NCBI RefSeq assembly: GCF_001544295.1
Contig: NZ_BCQF01000012.1
Coordinates: 1 to 64,000, forward strand
Direction: 5' to 3'
Length of the DNA stretch: 64,000 nt
DNA from: Enterococcus pseudoavium NBRC 100491
GTDB taxonomy: Bacteria > Bacillota > Bacilli > Lactobacillales > Enterococcaceae
The translations under genes and the position numbers were made by a program. Positions 9,369-18,462 of this stretch are shown one piece after another. How positions within the stretch are numbered: position 1 is the stretch's first letter; every line of letters begins with the position of its first letter. Below the pieces are notes generated by a model that saw only the letters and a program-made list of their open reading frames with translations, searched no databases and had not been told where the DNA came from.

Positions 9369-10961
9369 TTAGATGTCAAATTGTACGCGACGGTAACGAA
9401 CGATTGCTGCGGTCATTAATCCTAGACCGATTACGATGAAAGCAAGGATTCCCATACCACCTGTTGATGGCAATGTTCCACCTTTAGAAACGTTTTCGAT
9501 TTCTAAGTCTGCAGCATTATTATAAGAACCGCTGGCAACTGTAAATGTTACATCGTTAGTTAATTTTGCAAAGCCATCTGGTGCTTTTGTTTCTCGTAAG
9601 TAGTACGTTCCGTACTCAAGACCAGTTACTTCAAATTTTCCATCTGCGCCAGATGTATATTTCGTTGCATTAGCGTAATCTTCGTTGGCAGCAACTGCTG
9701 TCCAAGTCATTGATTCAGCTTCAGCTTTTAAGTAGTAGTCTGTCCCACCAACTTTTTTGATTACTACGAATTCCGCACCAGCCAATGCTTGTTTGGTTGT
9801 ACCATCTTCGTATTTGAAGAATTTCTTACCACCTGTGATAACTGGAGGAACAACTGGATCATTTTTCTTCACTTCATCTGATCCACCATCATGATTCATC
9901 GTTACTGAGAATTCATTGTTGATATCCAAGTCGACTGGTGTATCTTCTGTGAAGGATACAGTATAGTAGATTTGAATTGTTTGACCCGCAAAGTCGCTTA
10001 AGTAATTGGCTGTCGCAGCACCTGCTGCCCCGCTCAAGTTCATCGCAATGTTAAATCCAGCATAACCCGTGAATGGCGCTGCAGTATTGACTGGCGTATA
10101 TGTCGCATTGCTCAAGAAAGTCGCTTGATTAATTGCCGTACCATTCATGGTGATTTGATCGATACCTTCAAATTTCACTCCTGTTTGGTCAACCGCATCC
10201 GCAAATTCTAATTTTCCGTAGCGTGGTGATCCATTACTTAAGATATCTCCAATTTGGCTAGGAATCACAAAGCTTGCACGGTAGTGAATTTGTTGTCCGA
10301 TTTCAAAGTCATATGCACCAGAAGGGCGTGGTTGTAATGGATTACCATCTTCATCCACTAATTCCTTTACAGGATTATCGCCTTCTACCTTATTTTTAGG
10401 ATATAAATGGATGTTTGTGATTTCAGATCCATTGTCTTTAAGCGGCAACATCAAAATTAGTTTATATGATCCAATTTCTACCCCTGGTGTCGCATGTTCT
10501 TCAAAGTAATAAACTTTGTAAGTTCCATCTGCGTTTTTAGCAGTTAAATTTGCAAAATTCGCATTACCATTTGCATCAGTTGTTTGATCACCAGGCACGC
10601 GAGTCGCCGTAGCTGTATTTAAAGTGAAGCTTTCCATCACTTGTTTAGCTTTAGCATTGTATTCTGCGTCCGTTTCATTTCCGGTCAAGACCGCATTTAA
10701 AGCTGCGTAGAAATCAGTCGAAATATCCCAAGCAGTGAATGTCACACCTGATAACCCTTCAAACCGATCGAATTCACTCATTTCCTTACCAGTATTCTCA
10801 ATACTACTCGATGGAAACTGGTCCATTTTTTTCTTGTGCAACGTTACATTCACTGAGTCTGCTGCATGAGCACTTTCGCCTCCGCCTAGCACCCCTGCCA
10901 GTAACGGAATCAAGCACAACAGCGTAGTTAACAACGCAATCCATTTACTTTTGTTTTTCAT
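9369..10961 (-). CDS. Backbone (major) pilin B, LPSTG anchor (EbpC-like)
   Basis: A 530-residue pilus shaft subunit. A signal peptide ends near residue 33 (SAHAA). An N-terminal pilin domain contains the pilin motif HLYPKN near residue 185, whose Lys is normally the acceptor for sortase-C crosslinking. The E-box YYLRETKAPDGF near 454, inside the C-terminal Cna_B domain, supplies the catalytic Glu for an isopeptide bond. The sorting signal LPSTGG (about 494), a hydrophobic segment and RYRRVQFDI end the protein. The start codon overlaps the 3' end of the upstream anchor pilin by 17 bp and has its own AAGGGGG. By family knowledge polymerisation needs a class C sortase, which is not in this window. 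It is last in its operon before a strong terminator. Confidence 0.9.
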   Translation of the reverse strand: MKNKSKWIALLTTLLCLIPLLAGVLGGGESAHAADSVNVTLHKKKMDQFPSSSIENTGKEMSEFDRFEGLSGVTFTAWDISTDFYAALNAVLTGNETDAEYNAKAKQVMESFTLNTATATRVPGDQTTDANGNANFANLTAKNADGTYKVYYFEEHATPGVEIGSYKLILMLPLKDNGSEITNIHLYPKNKVEGDNPVKELVDEDGNPLQPRPSGAYDFEIGQQIHYRASFVIPSQIGDILSNGSPRYGKLEFADAVDQTGVKFEGIDQITMNGTAINQATFLSNATYTPVNTAAPFTGYAGFNIAMNLSGAAGAATANYLSDFAGQTIQIYYTVSFTEDTPVDLDINNEFSVTMNHDGGSDEVKKNDPVVPPVITGGKKFFKYEDGTTKQALAGAEFVVIKKVGGTDYYLKAEAESMTWTAVAANEDYANATKYTSGADGKFEVTGLEYGTYYLRETKAPDGFAKLTNDVTFTVASGSYNNAADLEIENVSKGGTLPSTGGMGILAFIVIGLGLMTAAIVRYRRVQFDI

Positions 10962-11697
10962 AATTTTTTTCCCCCTTGTTTTTATTCAATCCAATAAACC
11001 CAATGACCATCAGCAACAACCCTAGAAAACAATAATTTCGTATCAGCTCATTCGTAGAAGGAAGCTCCTTCGGGTAACTTTTTGGCTCCCCCCCTCCTGG
11101 TGTCCCAATTGTTATCGGTGCGTTTTTCCTTGGTTCTGAGCTATCTGATACCGGTGGTTTCATCGGTTTAATTGGTGTAGGTTCAGATGGTATTTTAGGA
11201 ATTTCATCATATTTACTGTAAAAAATTAATAATGAACTTTCCTCTTGCGAATTTGCCAACCTCTGTGGTAAATAGACCACGATTGGCAACATCTGATACT
11301 TGCCTTGTTCGCCCGATGACAAAATCAGATAGGCCGCATCCCGCTGGTTTTGATAACGCGGCAATGTAACTACTGCTTGTCCTTGGGAATCTACTAAAAG
11401 CGGTGCCTGACTAAATTTAGTCAATTGCTCGTCTTTGACGAAGGCGGCTAATTTTTCTTTCGTTGGATAAGTATTCAAGATGAACTCCTTATCACTTTTT
11501 TCAGTACCACCACGTTTCATTCGCCAATCCGTCAAATCATAGATTTCTAATGCCAGTGACTCGGTTCCTTCCAAAATCTTGCCATCTTCCGAACGTGTAT
11601 TAATCTTTACTTCCACCTGACTTTCCTCTGCAAAAGCAGTAACCCCCACGTTACAAATCCCCAGAATTAGTCCCAAGAGAAGAATCATTTTTTTCAT
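10945..11697 (-). CDS. Minor/anchor pilin B with LPSTN sorting signal
   Basis: A 250-residue secreted protein: signal peptide 1-22 (TAFAEE), one pilin D1-like domain (LALEIYDLTDWR, then AAYLILSSGE and LPIVVYLPQ), a Pro-rich stalk (about residues 165-215), then ELPSTNE, a hydrophobic segment and a Lys-rich tail. The small size, Pro-rich stalk and non-canonical LPSTN signal suit a basal pilin attached to the wall by the housekeeping sortase. Its ATG overlaps the stop of the upstream adhesin in TAATG, behind AGGAGGGG, and its 3' end overlaps the backbone pilin start, so the three are translationally linked. Basal location is inferred from architecture. Confidence 0.8.
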   Translation of the reverse strand: MKKMILLLGLILGICNVGVTAFAEESQVEVKINTRSEDGKILEGTESLALEIYDLTDWRMKRGGTEKSDKEFILNTYPTKEKLAAFVKDEQLTKFSQAPLLVDSQGQAVVTLPRYQNQRDAAYLILSSGEQGKYQMLPIVVYLPQRLANSQEESSLLIFYSKYDEIPKIPSEPTPIKPMKPPVSDSSEPRKNAPITIGTPGGGEPKSYPKELPSTNELIRNYCFLGLLLMVIGFIGLNKNKGEKNYEKQK

Positions 11698-13568
11698 TAC
11701 GATCCCCTCCTTTTAGTGTGAAGCCAGTAAAGGCTGCCAAGCAGGCCTCCTGCTGTTGAAATAACTCCAATTGCTACTTTGAAGATCGTTTCAAGACCTG
11801 AGCCCCCTGTTGAAGGCAAAGCACCTGCTCGTCTCTTCTTGTTCGTTACAGTCAATTGAATACGATTAGGATTCCCTAACTCACCCGATCCGCTAACATT
11901 CGGATGCGATTGAATCGTTACCTCACCTGTTTGTGAAATACTGATTCTAACAGTCCCATTCATTCCTTCATACTCACTCGGAACAACCGTTTCCGTCAGG
12001 CTATATTCGCCTGGTCGCAAGTTCGTAAATTCAAAGTAAGGACCATTTTCTTTCGTTTCATCGTACCCAACACCGCGTAATCTAAAGCTTGCTCCTCGTA
12101 AATCCTTACCATCTTGATCGACTTTTTTAATCCATAACACGAAATCTGCTAATTTATTCGTTACTTTCGGTGAATTTTGGCCATCCAAGGTAATGTTCAA
12201 ACCCGTTCCGGCATTATTTTCGACCGCTTTCAGTTCCATATCCGCCATTTTTTCATAGCCTTTTGGCACATAGGATTCTTCCACGATAAATTCACCCATT
12301 GGAATATCAGAGATAATCACCGCTCCACTTGCATTCGGAGTGAGATTGGTCGTCAAAACTTTACCATCGGATTTACGCTTCACGGTAAATTTCGGATGGT
12401 CACTGCTAAACGGCGTCTTTCCATCATCTTTGTATTTGTAGAAGGTGATGCTTCCAGTTAATAACTTATTGGTCAGTTTGACGCCGCCATTTGGTACTGT
12501 TGCGGCTGTAAACTCAGTTGAATAATTATAGGTTGGTTTGGCATATCCCGGTACCCGTGTTTCTTCCACTACGCGATAAAGATTGCTGCCACCCTCCACG
12601 GCTGAAAATACTCCTTTCCAACTATCGATGGTTGTCAGAACTTTACTTTCAATAGTTTGCCAAGTACTGCCGTTTTTCTGTTGTAGATTGACTCTTACAT
12701 ATCCACTTCGCAGTCCCCAATAATTATCTGTTGCTTGGTACTTGTCTGACCAAACTTTTTCTACCGGAATCTCAAGATCGGCTGCTAATTTATTGGTCAC
12801 TTTATAAGGCGAAGCTTGACCATTTAGCGTGATGACTAAGCCCGTTCCACCACTATTTTCGACCGCTCGCAGTTCAATATCGTCCATTTTTTTGTAGCCT
12901 CGTGGCACATACGTTTCTTCAACGATAAAATCACCTAGCGGAATATTAGGAATCGTTACTTGCCCATTGGCATTTGGTTCGAGATTGGTTGCCAAGATCC
13001 GGCCATCGGATCTGCGTCGAACCGTAAATTTCGGTAAATCAGTGGTAAATGGCGTTTTCCCATCTTCCTTGTACTTATTGATAATCGCTGTCCCCGTCAG
13101 CAATGCATTGGTGATTTGAACTCCTTTGCTCGGTAATGTCGCTGCCGTAAATTCCCCCGTGTTAGACGTTGGTTTAGCATAACCTGTCGTCCTACTAGGT
13201 TCTACAACCCTGTAAACATTGGTGCCTCCTTCAACTGCTTGGAAAGTCCCCTTCCAACTATTGGCTGATGACAACGTCTTTGTTTCGACATCGACCCATG
13301 AACTGCCACTTCTTCGTTGTAAAATAACTTGAACACTGCCACTACGAAGTCCCCAATAATTAGCTGTACTTCTTTGCGTATCCGACCAAATTTTCTCCAC
13401 AGGAATTGTAAATTTATCGACTTTCCCACGAGCTGACGGTACACCGAAATCAAGGACATCGGTAGTTCGTTCAGGTGTCGGAATCAACGTCGTCTTCCCA
13501 TTTGTCGGATACCATTTATTTCCTTCATAGTTCGCATGATTCGTTTTTAAGCGCAGTTTATAGTCCAC
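11697..13568 (-). CDS. C-terminal half of interrupted tip adhesin B: Cna_B repeats, LPSTG anchor
   Basis: 623 codons continuing the frame of the upstream fragment after an in-frame TAG. It holds alternating Cna_B units (each begins IPVEK and contains NYWGLRSG, paired with KxKxDGKTPF units), a final SpaA-like domain and the sorting signal LPSTGG with membrane segment and basic tail. It aligns end to end with the C-terminal half of adhesin C. As a separate frame its first possible start is a GTG (MDYKLRLK) lacking a well-placed ribosome site, and it has no signal peptide. It is probably expressed only as readthrough product or as a pseudogene remnant. The stop codon forms TAATG with the next gene. 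Confidence 0.75.
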   Translation of the reverse strand: MDYKLRLKTNHANYEGNKWYPTNGKTTLIPTPERTTDVLDFGVPSARGKVDKFTIPVEKIWSDTQRSTANYWGLRSGSVQVILQRRSGSSWVDVETKTLSSANSWKGTFQAVEGGTNVYRVVEPSRTTGYAKPTSNTGEFTAATLPSKGVQITNALLTGTAIINKYKEDGKTPFTTDLPKFTVRRRSDGRILATNLEPNANGQVTIPNIPLGDFIVEETYVPRGYKKMDDIELRAVENSGGTGLVITLNGQASPYKVTNKLAADLEIPVEKVWSDKYQATDNYWGLRSGYVRVNLQQKNGSTWQTIESKVLTTIDSWKGVFSAVEGGSNLYRVVEETRVPGYAKPTYNYSTEFTAATVPNGGVKLTNKLLTGSITFYKYKDDGKTPFSSDHPKFTVKRKSDGKVLTTNLTPNASGAVIISDIPMGEFIVEESYVPKGYEKMADMELKAVENNAGTGLNITLDGQNSPKVTNKLADFVLWIKKVDQDGKDLRGASFRLRGVGYDETKENGPYFEFTNLRPGEYSLTETVVPSEYEGMNGTVRISISQTGEVTIQSHPNVSGSGELGNPNRIQLTVTNKKRRAGALPSTGGSGLETIFKVAIGVISTAGGLLGSLYWLHTKRRGS

Positions 13569-13586
13569 TTGAATCTCTTGATTCCC

Positions 13587-15527
13587 CTACAGATTGATAT
13601 TATTAACCGTGATTTTATTGTTCGAGACAACCGGAGCATTTGGTAATTTACTAGATTCAATCGCCGGTACTCCCGATTTTCTGATTTCTTTAACAGTTGG
13701 TTGACCAACTAGTTCATACATTTCCCCAATTGGATCCTCAATTACACCTTTATCCACCGTTTGAATGACTGAATCAAACCAATCATCAAAAGAAATATCA
13801 AAATCACCACTGCTATTAGCATGATAGAATTGATAATCCCTCTGAAGATCACCTGTTGCATTGGCTTTTTTCGAAGCAATTCGATACAAGCCTGTGATTA
13901 ATTCTTCGGTCGAATGACCTTCATAGCTATAATTTTTGCTAATGTTGATCGCAATCGAATTAATCTCTATTCCCTGTTCTTTGATGTCCGCGGCAGTGGA
14001 ATTGACCGGTGTTAAGTGACTATAAATACTGCGATTTGGCCTTAAGATATAGTACCCATTTGGAATTTTCACGGTATGAACTCGACCAGAAACATCTGGC
14101 TGCATATAAGATCCTCGATTTAAAGAGGCTCCATCATATTGTGTAAAACGTACGCCATCGTAATAGATACTTGAATCATTTCTCAATTCGATTGGGACAG
14201 CACTCATATTAGGTGCCCCATCGGTTAGAAGAAAAATGACTTTTCGCCGATTGGTTCCCCCTATATTGTTCAGCATGGTTTGTGCATCTATCAATGCTTT
14301 TTGTGTATAAGTGTCGCCATCTGATCGAGTATTTCTATACGTATCCACTAAATTTTGCCAACCCGCTGCATTATTGGACATTGAAACAGTCGGATTGCCG
14401 TTGGGGTTATTACTTGCTGAGTAAACAACACCCCCAATTCTCAAACTATTCGGATCTGGATTGGCTGCTTTAAATTTATCAATCAATTTTTGTAAAGAAT
14501 TGACTGCCAGCGTCTTTCTGTTCATTCCGCTGATATTTAAATTTGGGTCAATCATGGAATACGAATTATCCAAAACAAAACACACATCTACCCCAGGTTT
14601 TGGAATCGTACTTCCACGAACATTTAGCCGAACATCGAATTCATCATTTTTTGATGTTTCACTGGCGTATTTCCTTAAAGCAATATTGGGATTGGATTTA
14701 TTTTCCCCATATTTGATATAAGAGTTTGTATAATTATCTGGTGAAATATTCCATTCCGTCAGACCATCCCAGCCACTTTCACCTTCATAACCACCTTGAT
14801 GGTTTTTAACATTGGATTGTCCAGTCGGCGTCCAAGAATTGGTCGGATATACGCCGTTAGTATTTGAAGTATAACTCGGCATTTTATTGGTATATTTCGG
14901 TGGATCCATCCTAAGTAACCCATTGGCTGGTACCGCAGAAGCGGGAACCGGCACCACTGCATCTGGTTCTGGCGGACCGATCAGTTCCGCAGAACTTGTT
15001 TTGAGTGCTGGTTTACTCTCAGAAGCTGCTGTTTCTGCTTTCGTCTCCTTAATTTTTAAAACGAAAGGCTCTTTAAGGTCTAAGATATTTTCTTGTATCT
15101 TAGCGTCTTGTTTCGTAGAAAGGGCTTGTTCATCCATTTGAACATCTAAATAAAGTTTTTGAACCGATTTTGGCAGTTCAAAACTGAGTTGCCCTTCCAT
15201 AGCAGATGAATAGTTTGTTTCAATCAGCCATTCATCCTTTTCGATCATGTCCTTAATATTCGGATAAGTTATCACATTTCCTTTCTCGTCTGTTACTTTC
15301 AACTTGAGTCGCTGTTGCGTATCACTTTCTTCGCTTTGCCTGCTAAACCTGACTCGCCAACGATTTGAATCTTCTTGCGATTCATATTCGTAAGAGACTT
15401 TTAAAAACTTTTCATCAATCAATTCAGTTTTCGTGGTCTCTGCATGAGCGGGAACTAACGGTGGTAGCGTCTCTGCGATAAAAGAAAACAGCAAAACAAC
15501 CAACATGAGCAAGTGTTTCTTTTTCAT
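13587..15527 (-). CDS. N-terminal half of interrupted tip adhesin B: signal peptide and VWA domain
   Basis: 646 codons ending at TAG (13589-13587). The start is put at MKKKHLLM because the in-frame codons upstream cover the AGGAGG ribosome site. Residues 1-30 are a signal peptide (AHAETTKTEL, as in adhesin C). A linker rich in Ala, Pro and Val follows, then a VWA domain with MIDAS DNSYS near residue 320 and LLTDGAPN. It lacks the Cna_B stalk and the sorting signal, so the truncated product would be secreted but not anchored or joined to a pilus. It leads the operon adhesin-anchor pilin-backbone pilin, under its own copy of the shared array. Confidence 0.75.
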   Translation of the reverse strand: MKKKHLLMLVVLLFSFIAETLPPLVPAHAETTKTELIDEKFLKVSYEYESQEDSNRWRVRFSRQSEESDTQQRLKLKVTDEKGNVITYPNIKDMIEKDEWLIETNYSSAMEGQLSFELPKSVQKLYLDVQMDEQALSTKQDAKIQENILDLKEPFVLKIKETKAETAASESKPALKTSSAELIGPPEPDAVVPVPASAVPANGLLRMDPPKYTNKMPSYTSNTNGVYPTNSWTPTGQSNVKNHQGGYEGESGWDGLTEWNISPDNYTNSYIKYGENKSNPNIALRKYASETSKNDEFDVRLNVRGSTIPKPGVDVCFVLDNSYSMIDPNLNISGMNRKTLAVNSLQKLIDKFKAANPDPNSLRIGGVVYSASNNPNGNPTVSMSNNAAGWQNLVDTYRNTRSDGDTYTQKALIDAQTMLNNIGGTNRRKVIFLLTDGAPNMSAVPIELRNDSSIYYDGVRFTQYDGASLNRGSYMQPDVSGRVHTVKIPNGYYILRPNRSIYSHLTPVNSTAADIKEQGIEINSIAINISKNYSYEGHSTEELITGLYRIASKKANATGDLQRDYQFYHANSSGDFDISFDDWFDSVIQTVDKGVIEDPIGEMYELVGQPTVKEIRKSGVPAIESSKLPNAPVVSNNKITVNNINL

Positions 15528-15584
15528 TTCATAAATTCCTCCTTTCACTCCTTTTTTCACCCACTCTCCCTTCTGTGTAAAAAC

Positions 15585-15712
15585 ATAATAACTTATATTA
15601 TTTTTTATCGTTTTTATATTTTTTTATATTTTTTTGTTATTGATACAAATCACATCTACGTTGTTTATTGTTTTTATATAACCATCAATGTTATTAAACC
15701 CAATTACTTAAA
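15585..15712 (-). promoter_or_regulatory. Shared triple-repeat promoter array, copy upstream of tip adhesin B operon
   Basis: Plus-strand GTTATT (15636), GTTGTT (15660) and GTTATT (15690), spacing 24 and 30, with -10-like TATTAT at 15585-15590, 51 bp from the nearest box. The distal box extension (TAATTGGGTTTAATAACA on the coding strand) is weaker than in the other copies. Confidence 0.65.
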
Positions 15713-15784
15713 TCGAAATAAAAAATATTAAAGTTTGTTTTCAGTAAAAAAAATTTGTCTTTTGAATCAATGATTTAACCACAA

Positions 15785-15816
15785 AAAAAGACCATAGAAA
15801 TGAACTTTCTAGGTCT
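15785..15816 (-). terminator. Second terminator after the first pilin operon
   Basis: Imperfect hairpin AAGACCatAGAAA / TTTCTaGGTCTT flanked by A- and T-runs. It lies between the stronger hairpin at 15912-15942 and the adhesin B promoter. Confidence 0.5.
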
Positions 15817-15911
15817 TGGAGTCTTTTTATGGAAATTAAATTAGTATTTTTTTATATTTATTCAAGAAAAAAGTTGAAACTTCATTAAAACAACCACAAG
15901 TACAGTTAAAC

Positions 15912-15942
15912 AAAAAAAAGATGGAATAAATCCATCTTTTTT
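15912..15942 (-). terminator. Terminator of backbone pilin A
   Basis: Perfect stem AAAAAAGATGGA / TCCATCTTTTTT with a 5-7 nt loop immediately after the pilin stop codon, with a T-run on the minus strand. Confidence 0.8.
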
Positions 15943-15948
15943 CATTTA

Positions 15949-17598
15949 CTATGCTGTTTGTTCATGAACTTTACGGTAACGAACAACCGCGAAAGCCATC
16001 AAAGCAAAACCAATTAGTAAGAAGGCAACGATCCCTTTACCACCAGTTGATGGTAAGAAACCACCTCTAGAAGTATTCATAACTTTTTGAACCTCTGCTG
16101 AAGGTCCAGCGTAAGAACCCTCTGCAATCGTAAAGTCTACATCGTCATTAAGTTTTTGGAAGCCATCTGGTGCTTTGATTTCTCGTAATTGATAGTCTCC
16201 GAATTCTAGTCCAGTGATTTCAAATGAGCCGTCACTCTTAGAAACAAGTTTGCGTGCTCCGCTATAATCTTCACCAGTTGCAACTTCTACCCAGTTACGA
16301 TTGCCCTCACCGGGTGCAAGATAGTATTCTTTGCCGCCAGCTTTTTTAATCACTACGAATTCTGCTCCAGCTAACCCTTGCTCCGGTTTACCCTCTTCAT
16401 GTTTCATGAATTTCTTCCCGCCAGTAATCACTTTCGGTGTATCATCTGGTTTCCGAGTCTCTTCATCAGACGAAGTAACTTGTTTTAGAGTAACTGAGAA
16501 ATCATTATTGATTCCCTTATCAACTGGCGTATCTTCAGTAAAGGCCATAGTATAGAAGATTTCTATTTTTTTACCGCTGTATTTAGCCAAATATTTGGCA
16601 ACAGCTTCTGAGCTGTCGAATCCTGCGCTAGGTGATTTTTCCGCATTCAAGTTCATCGAAATCTCAAAACCAGCCTTGTTAACCTTGTCATAGTTTCCTG
16701 CATTGTTCGTATACGTAGTCGTTGCATAAGGTGAACCGGTAAATTCTGAAACAGAAACCTCAGTACCACCGATCACGATCTTATCAATTTGTTTAAAGAG
16801 AATGCCTTCCGTATCCATCGCATCTCTGAAGACCAACTTGCTGTAGCGCGTTTGTTTAAGTTCATTTTCATCTTCAACGATCTCACCGATTTGACTCGGA
16901 ATTGTAAAAGTGGTTTTGTATTTGATCTCTTTGCCAACATCATAACTATGAAGATCTTTGTTGTCTAAAGCTTCTCCATCTGCATCAAGCAATTCTTTCT
17001 TGATATCGCTTTGGACTTTGTTTTTTGGATAAAGATGGATATGCGTTAGTTCATTTTTGTCCTTATCCAATAAAGGTAACATCATCACTAACGGTTGACT
17101 AAATTGAGTCAATCCCGGTACTTCTGTTTCGATAAATAGGTAAACATGATATCTACCATTGCTATCTCTGTCCGGTAGATTGCTGAATGTAACATTCCCA
17201 TTAACATCTGTGCTGCCTTGGCCAACTTGAGTTGCCCCACCTGGCGCTGATTGATATGAACTCATAACTTCTTGAACAGCGTCTTTATAAACTGTGCCCG
17301 AATCCCGATCTTTTCCAGCAAGTTCGGCCTCCAGTCTCACATAAAAATCGTTTGTAATCTCGTAAGCCGTAAATTCAACATCTGGCAATGCTTCATAGTC
17401 CTTAAACTCGTTCATTTCCTCACCAGTATTTAGGATCCCGCCAATTGGAAATTCATCCATTTTCTTTTTATGCAATGTAACATCAATGTTTTGAATCGCT
17501 GCGGAAGCCTCTTCTCCCATACCAAGTACGCCAACGAACATTGGAACTAGACATAAAATCGTCGTCAACAAACTGATAATTTTCCCTCTTGCTTTCAT
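15949..17598 (-). CDS. Backbone (major) pilin A, LPSTG anchor (EbpC-like)
   Basis: A 549-residue paralogue of backbone pilin B. A signal peptide ends near residue 34 (EEASAA). The pilin motif HLYPKN lies near 187, the isopeptide E-box YQLREIKAPDGF near 467, and the sorting signal LPSTGGKG near 511, followed by a membrane segment and RYRKVHEQTA. The N-terminal VTLHKKKMDEFP block is nearly identical to pilin B. The start has AGGAGG and lies 11 bp after the anchor pilin stop, so the two form one operon that ends at a terminator. No tip adhesin is joined to this pair. The next adhesin has its own promoter. Confidence 0.9.
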   Translation of the reverse strand: MKARGKIISLLTTILCLVPMFVGVLGMGEEASAAIQNIDVTLHKKKMDEFPIGGILNTGEEMNEFKDYEALPDVEFTAYEITNDFYVRLEAELAGKDRDSGTVYKDAVQEVMSSYQSAPGGATQVGQGSTDVNGNVTFSNLPDRDSNGRYHVYLFIETEVPGLTQFSQPLVMMLPLLDKDKNELTHIHLYPKNKVQSDIKKELLDADGEALDNKDLHSYDVGKEIKYKTTFTIPSQIGEIVEDENELKQTRYSKLVFRDAMDTEGILFKQIDKIVIGGTEVSVSEFTGSPYATTTYTNNAGNYDKVNKAGFEISMNLNAEKSPSAGFDSSEAVAKYLAKYSGKKIEIFYTMAFTEDTPVDKGINNDFSVTLKQVTSSDEETRKPDDTPKVITGGKKFMKHEEGKPEQGLAGAEFVVIKKAGGKEYYLAPGEGNRNWVEVATGEDYSGARKLVSKSDGSFEITGLEFGDYQLREIKAPDGFQKLNDDVDFTIAEGSYAGPSAEVQKVMNTSRGGFLPSTGGKGIVAFLLIGFALMAFAVVRYRKVHEQTA

Positions 17599-17609
17599 AT
17601 TTTTTCCTC

Positions 17610-18293
17610 CTATTTTTTCTTTTGTATTTTTTTTAATCCTAAAATTCCGGTAATTACTAACACTGACCCTAAGATTGTGAAATTTCGAATCAAATCATTA
17701 GTAGATGGTAAATTTTTAATCGGCCTGTCTGGAACCGGCGACGGCGGAACACTCTCCGTTGGTGGTGCTGAGGATGATATCGGCGGCTCACTGATATCCT
17801 GGTATTTCCCATAGATCAAGAGCCGTTGAGCTTCTTCCTCTGTCTTTGGATGTTTTTGCGGCAAATATAATACGATCGGTAACATTTGATAATTTCCGGT
17901 TTCGCCGCTTGCCAAAATCAGATAGGCCGCGTCCTTTCCATCACTATAACGAGGAACGTAAAATGAGACATTTCCACTCCCATCGACCCCTAAAGCTGAT
18001 TCATTCCACTTTTTCAATTGCTGTTCTTCGACAAAGGATTTCATACTTTCTTTGGTCGAATAAGTATTTAGCAAGTATTCCTTATCTTTTTTTTCATCTT
18101 CGCCGTGTTCGCTCCGCCAGGTGGTCAAATCATACACGTCAAACTTTAATTGTTCGGTTCCCTCAACTTTTTTTCCATCTTCTTTCCATGTATGAATCCA
18201 TAACTCCACTTGCTCATCTGCAGCAAAACTTTCCATACCAAAACAACATATTCCTAGAAGCAGACAAAATATGATGGAAAATTTTTTTCTCAT
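17610..18293 (-). CDS. Minor/anchor pilin A with LPSTN sorting signal
   Basis: A 227-residue paralogue of the anchor pilin at 10945-11697. The start is placed at MRKKFSII, behind AGGGGGG, rather than at an ATG 17 codons upstream, because that start places a signal peptide (ending SFAAD) exactly at the N-terminus. A D1-like domain (FDVYDLTTWR, AAYLILASGE, LPIVLYLPQ), a Ser/Pro-rich stalk, then NLPSTND, a hydrophobic segment and KKIQKKK follow. It is first gene of a two-gene operon with backbone pilin A, controlled by the shared array. Basal position in the pilus is inference. Confidence 0.8.
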   Translation of the reverse strand: MRKKFSIIFCLLLGICCFGMESFAADEQVELWIHTWKEDGKKVEGTEQLKFDVYDLTTWRSEHGEDEKKDKEYLLNTYSTKESMKSFVEEQQLKKWNESALGVDGSGNVSFYVPRYSDGKDAAYLILASGETGNYQMLPIVLYLPQKHPKTEEEAQRLLIYGKYQDISEPPISSSAPPTESVPPSPVPDRPIKNLPSTNDLIRNFTILGSVLVITGILGLKKIQKKK

Positions 18294-18462
18294 TTCCAGC
18301 CCCCCTTCTGTTACGGAATTAGTAGATTGCTGATACTTGCCCATGTTCGCAAAAAGTATTTTCCCTTATAAGCAACTTATCAGTATTGATATGTTGTATC
18401 TTCCAATACATCACATCACAACTATTCCCCCTTTCGACTTTTTTGTTTCGTTACCTAACTTC

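Larger units (their letters stand above)
11697..15527 (-). pseudogene. Tip adhesin B gene split by one in-frame amber codon
   Basis: The full frame is 1276 codons plus stop from the ATG at 15527, with a single internal TAG at 13589-13587. Context INL-stop-GNQEIQVDY aligns with INL-Y-AKQEIEVNY in adhesin C, so the stop replaces a Tyr codon by one base. Everything on both sides is well conserved and in frame, which points to a recent nonsense mutation or to a programmed readthrough site rather than an old decayed gene. Confidence 0.7.

Noticed and set aside
13202-13459. 85-codon minus-strand frame inside the adhesin repeats
   Set aside because: Out of frame with the well conserved Cna_B repeats, with no start signal. 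A shadow.
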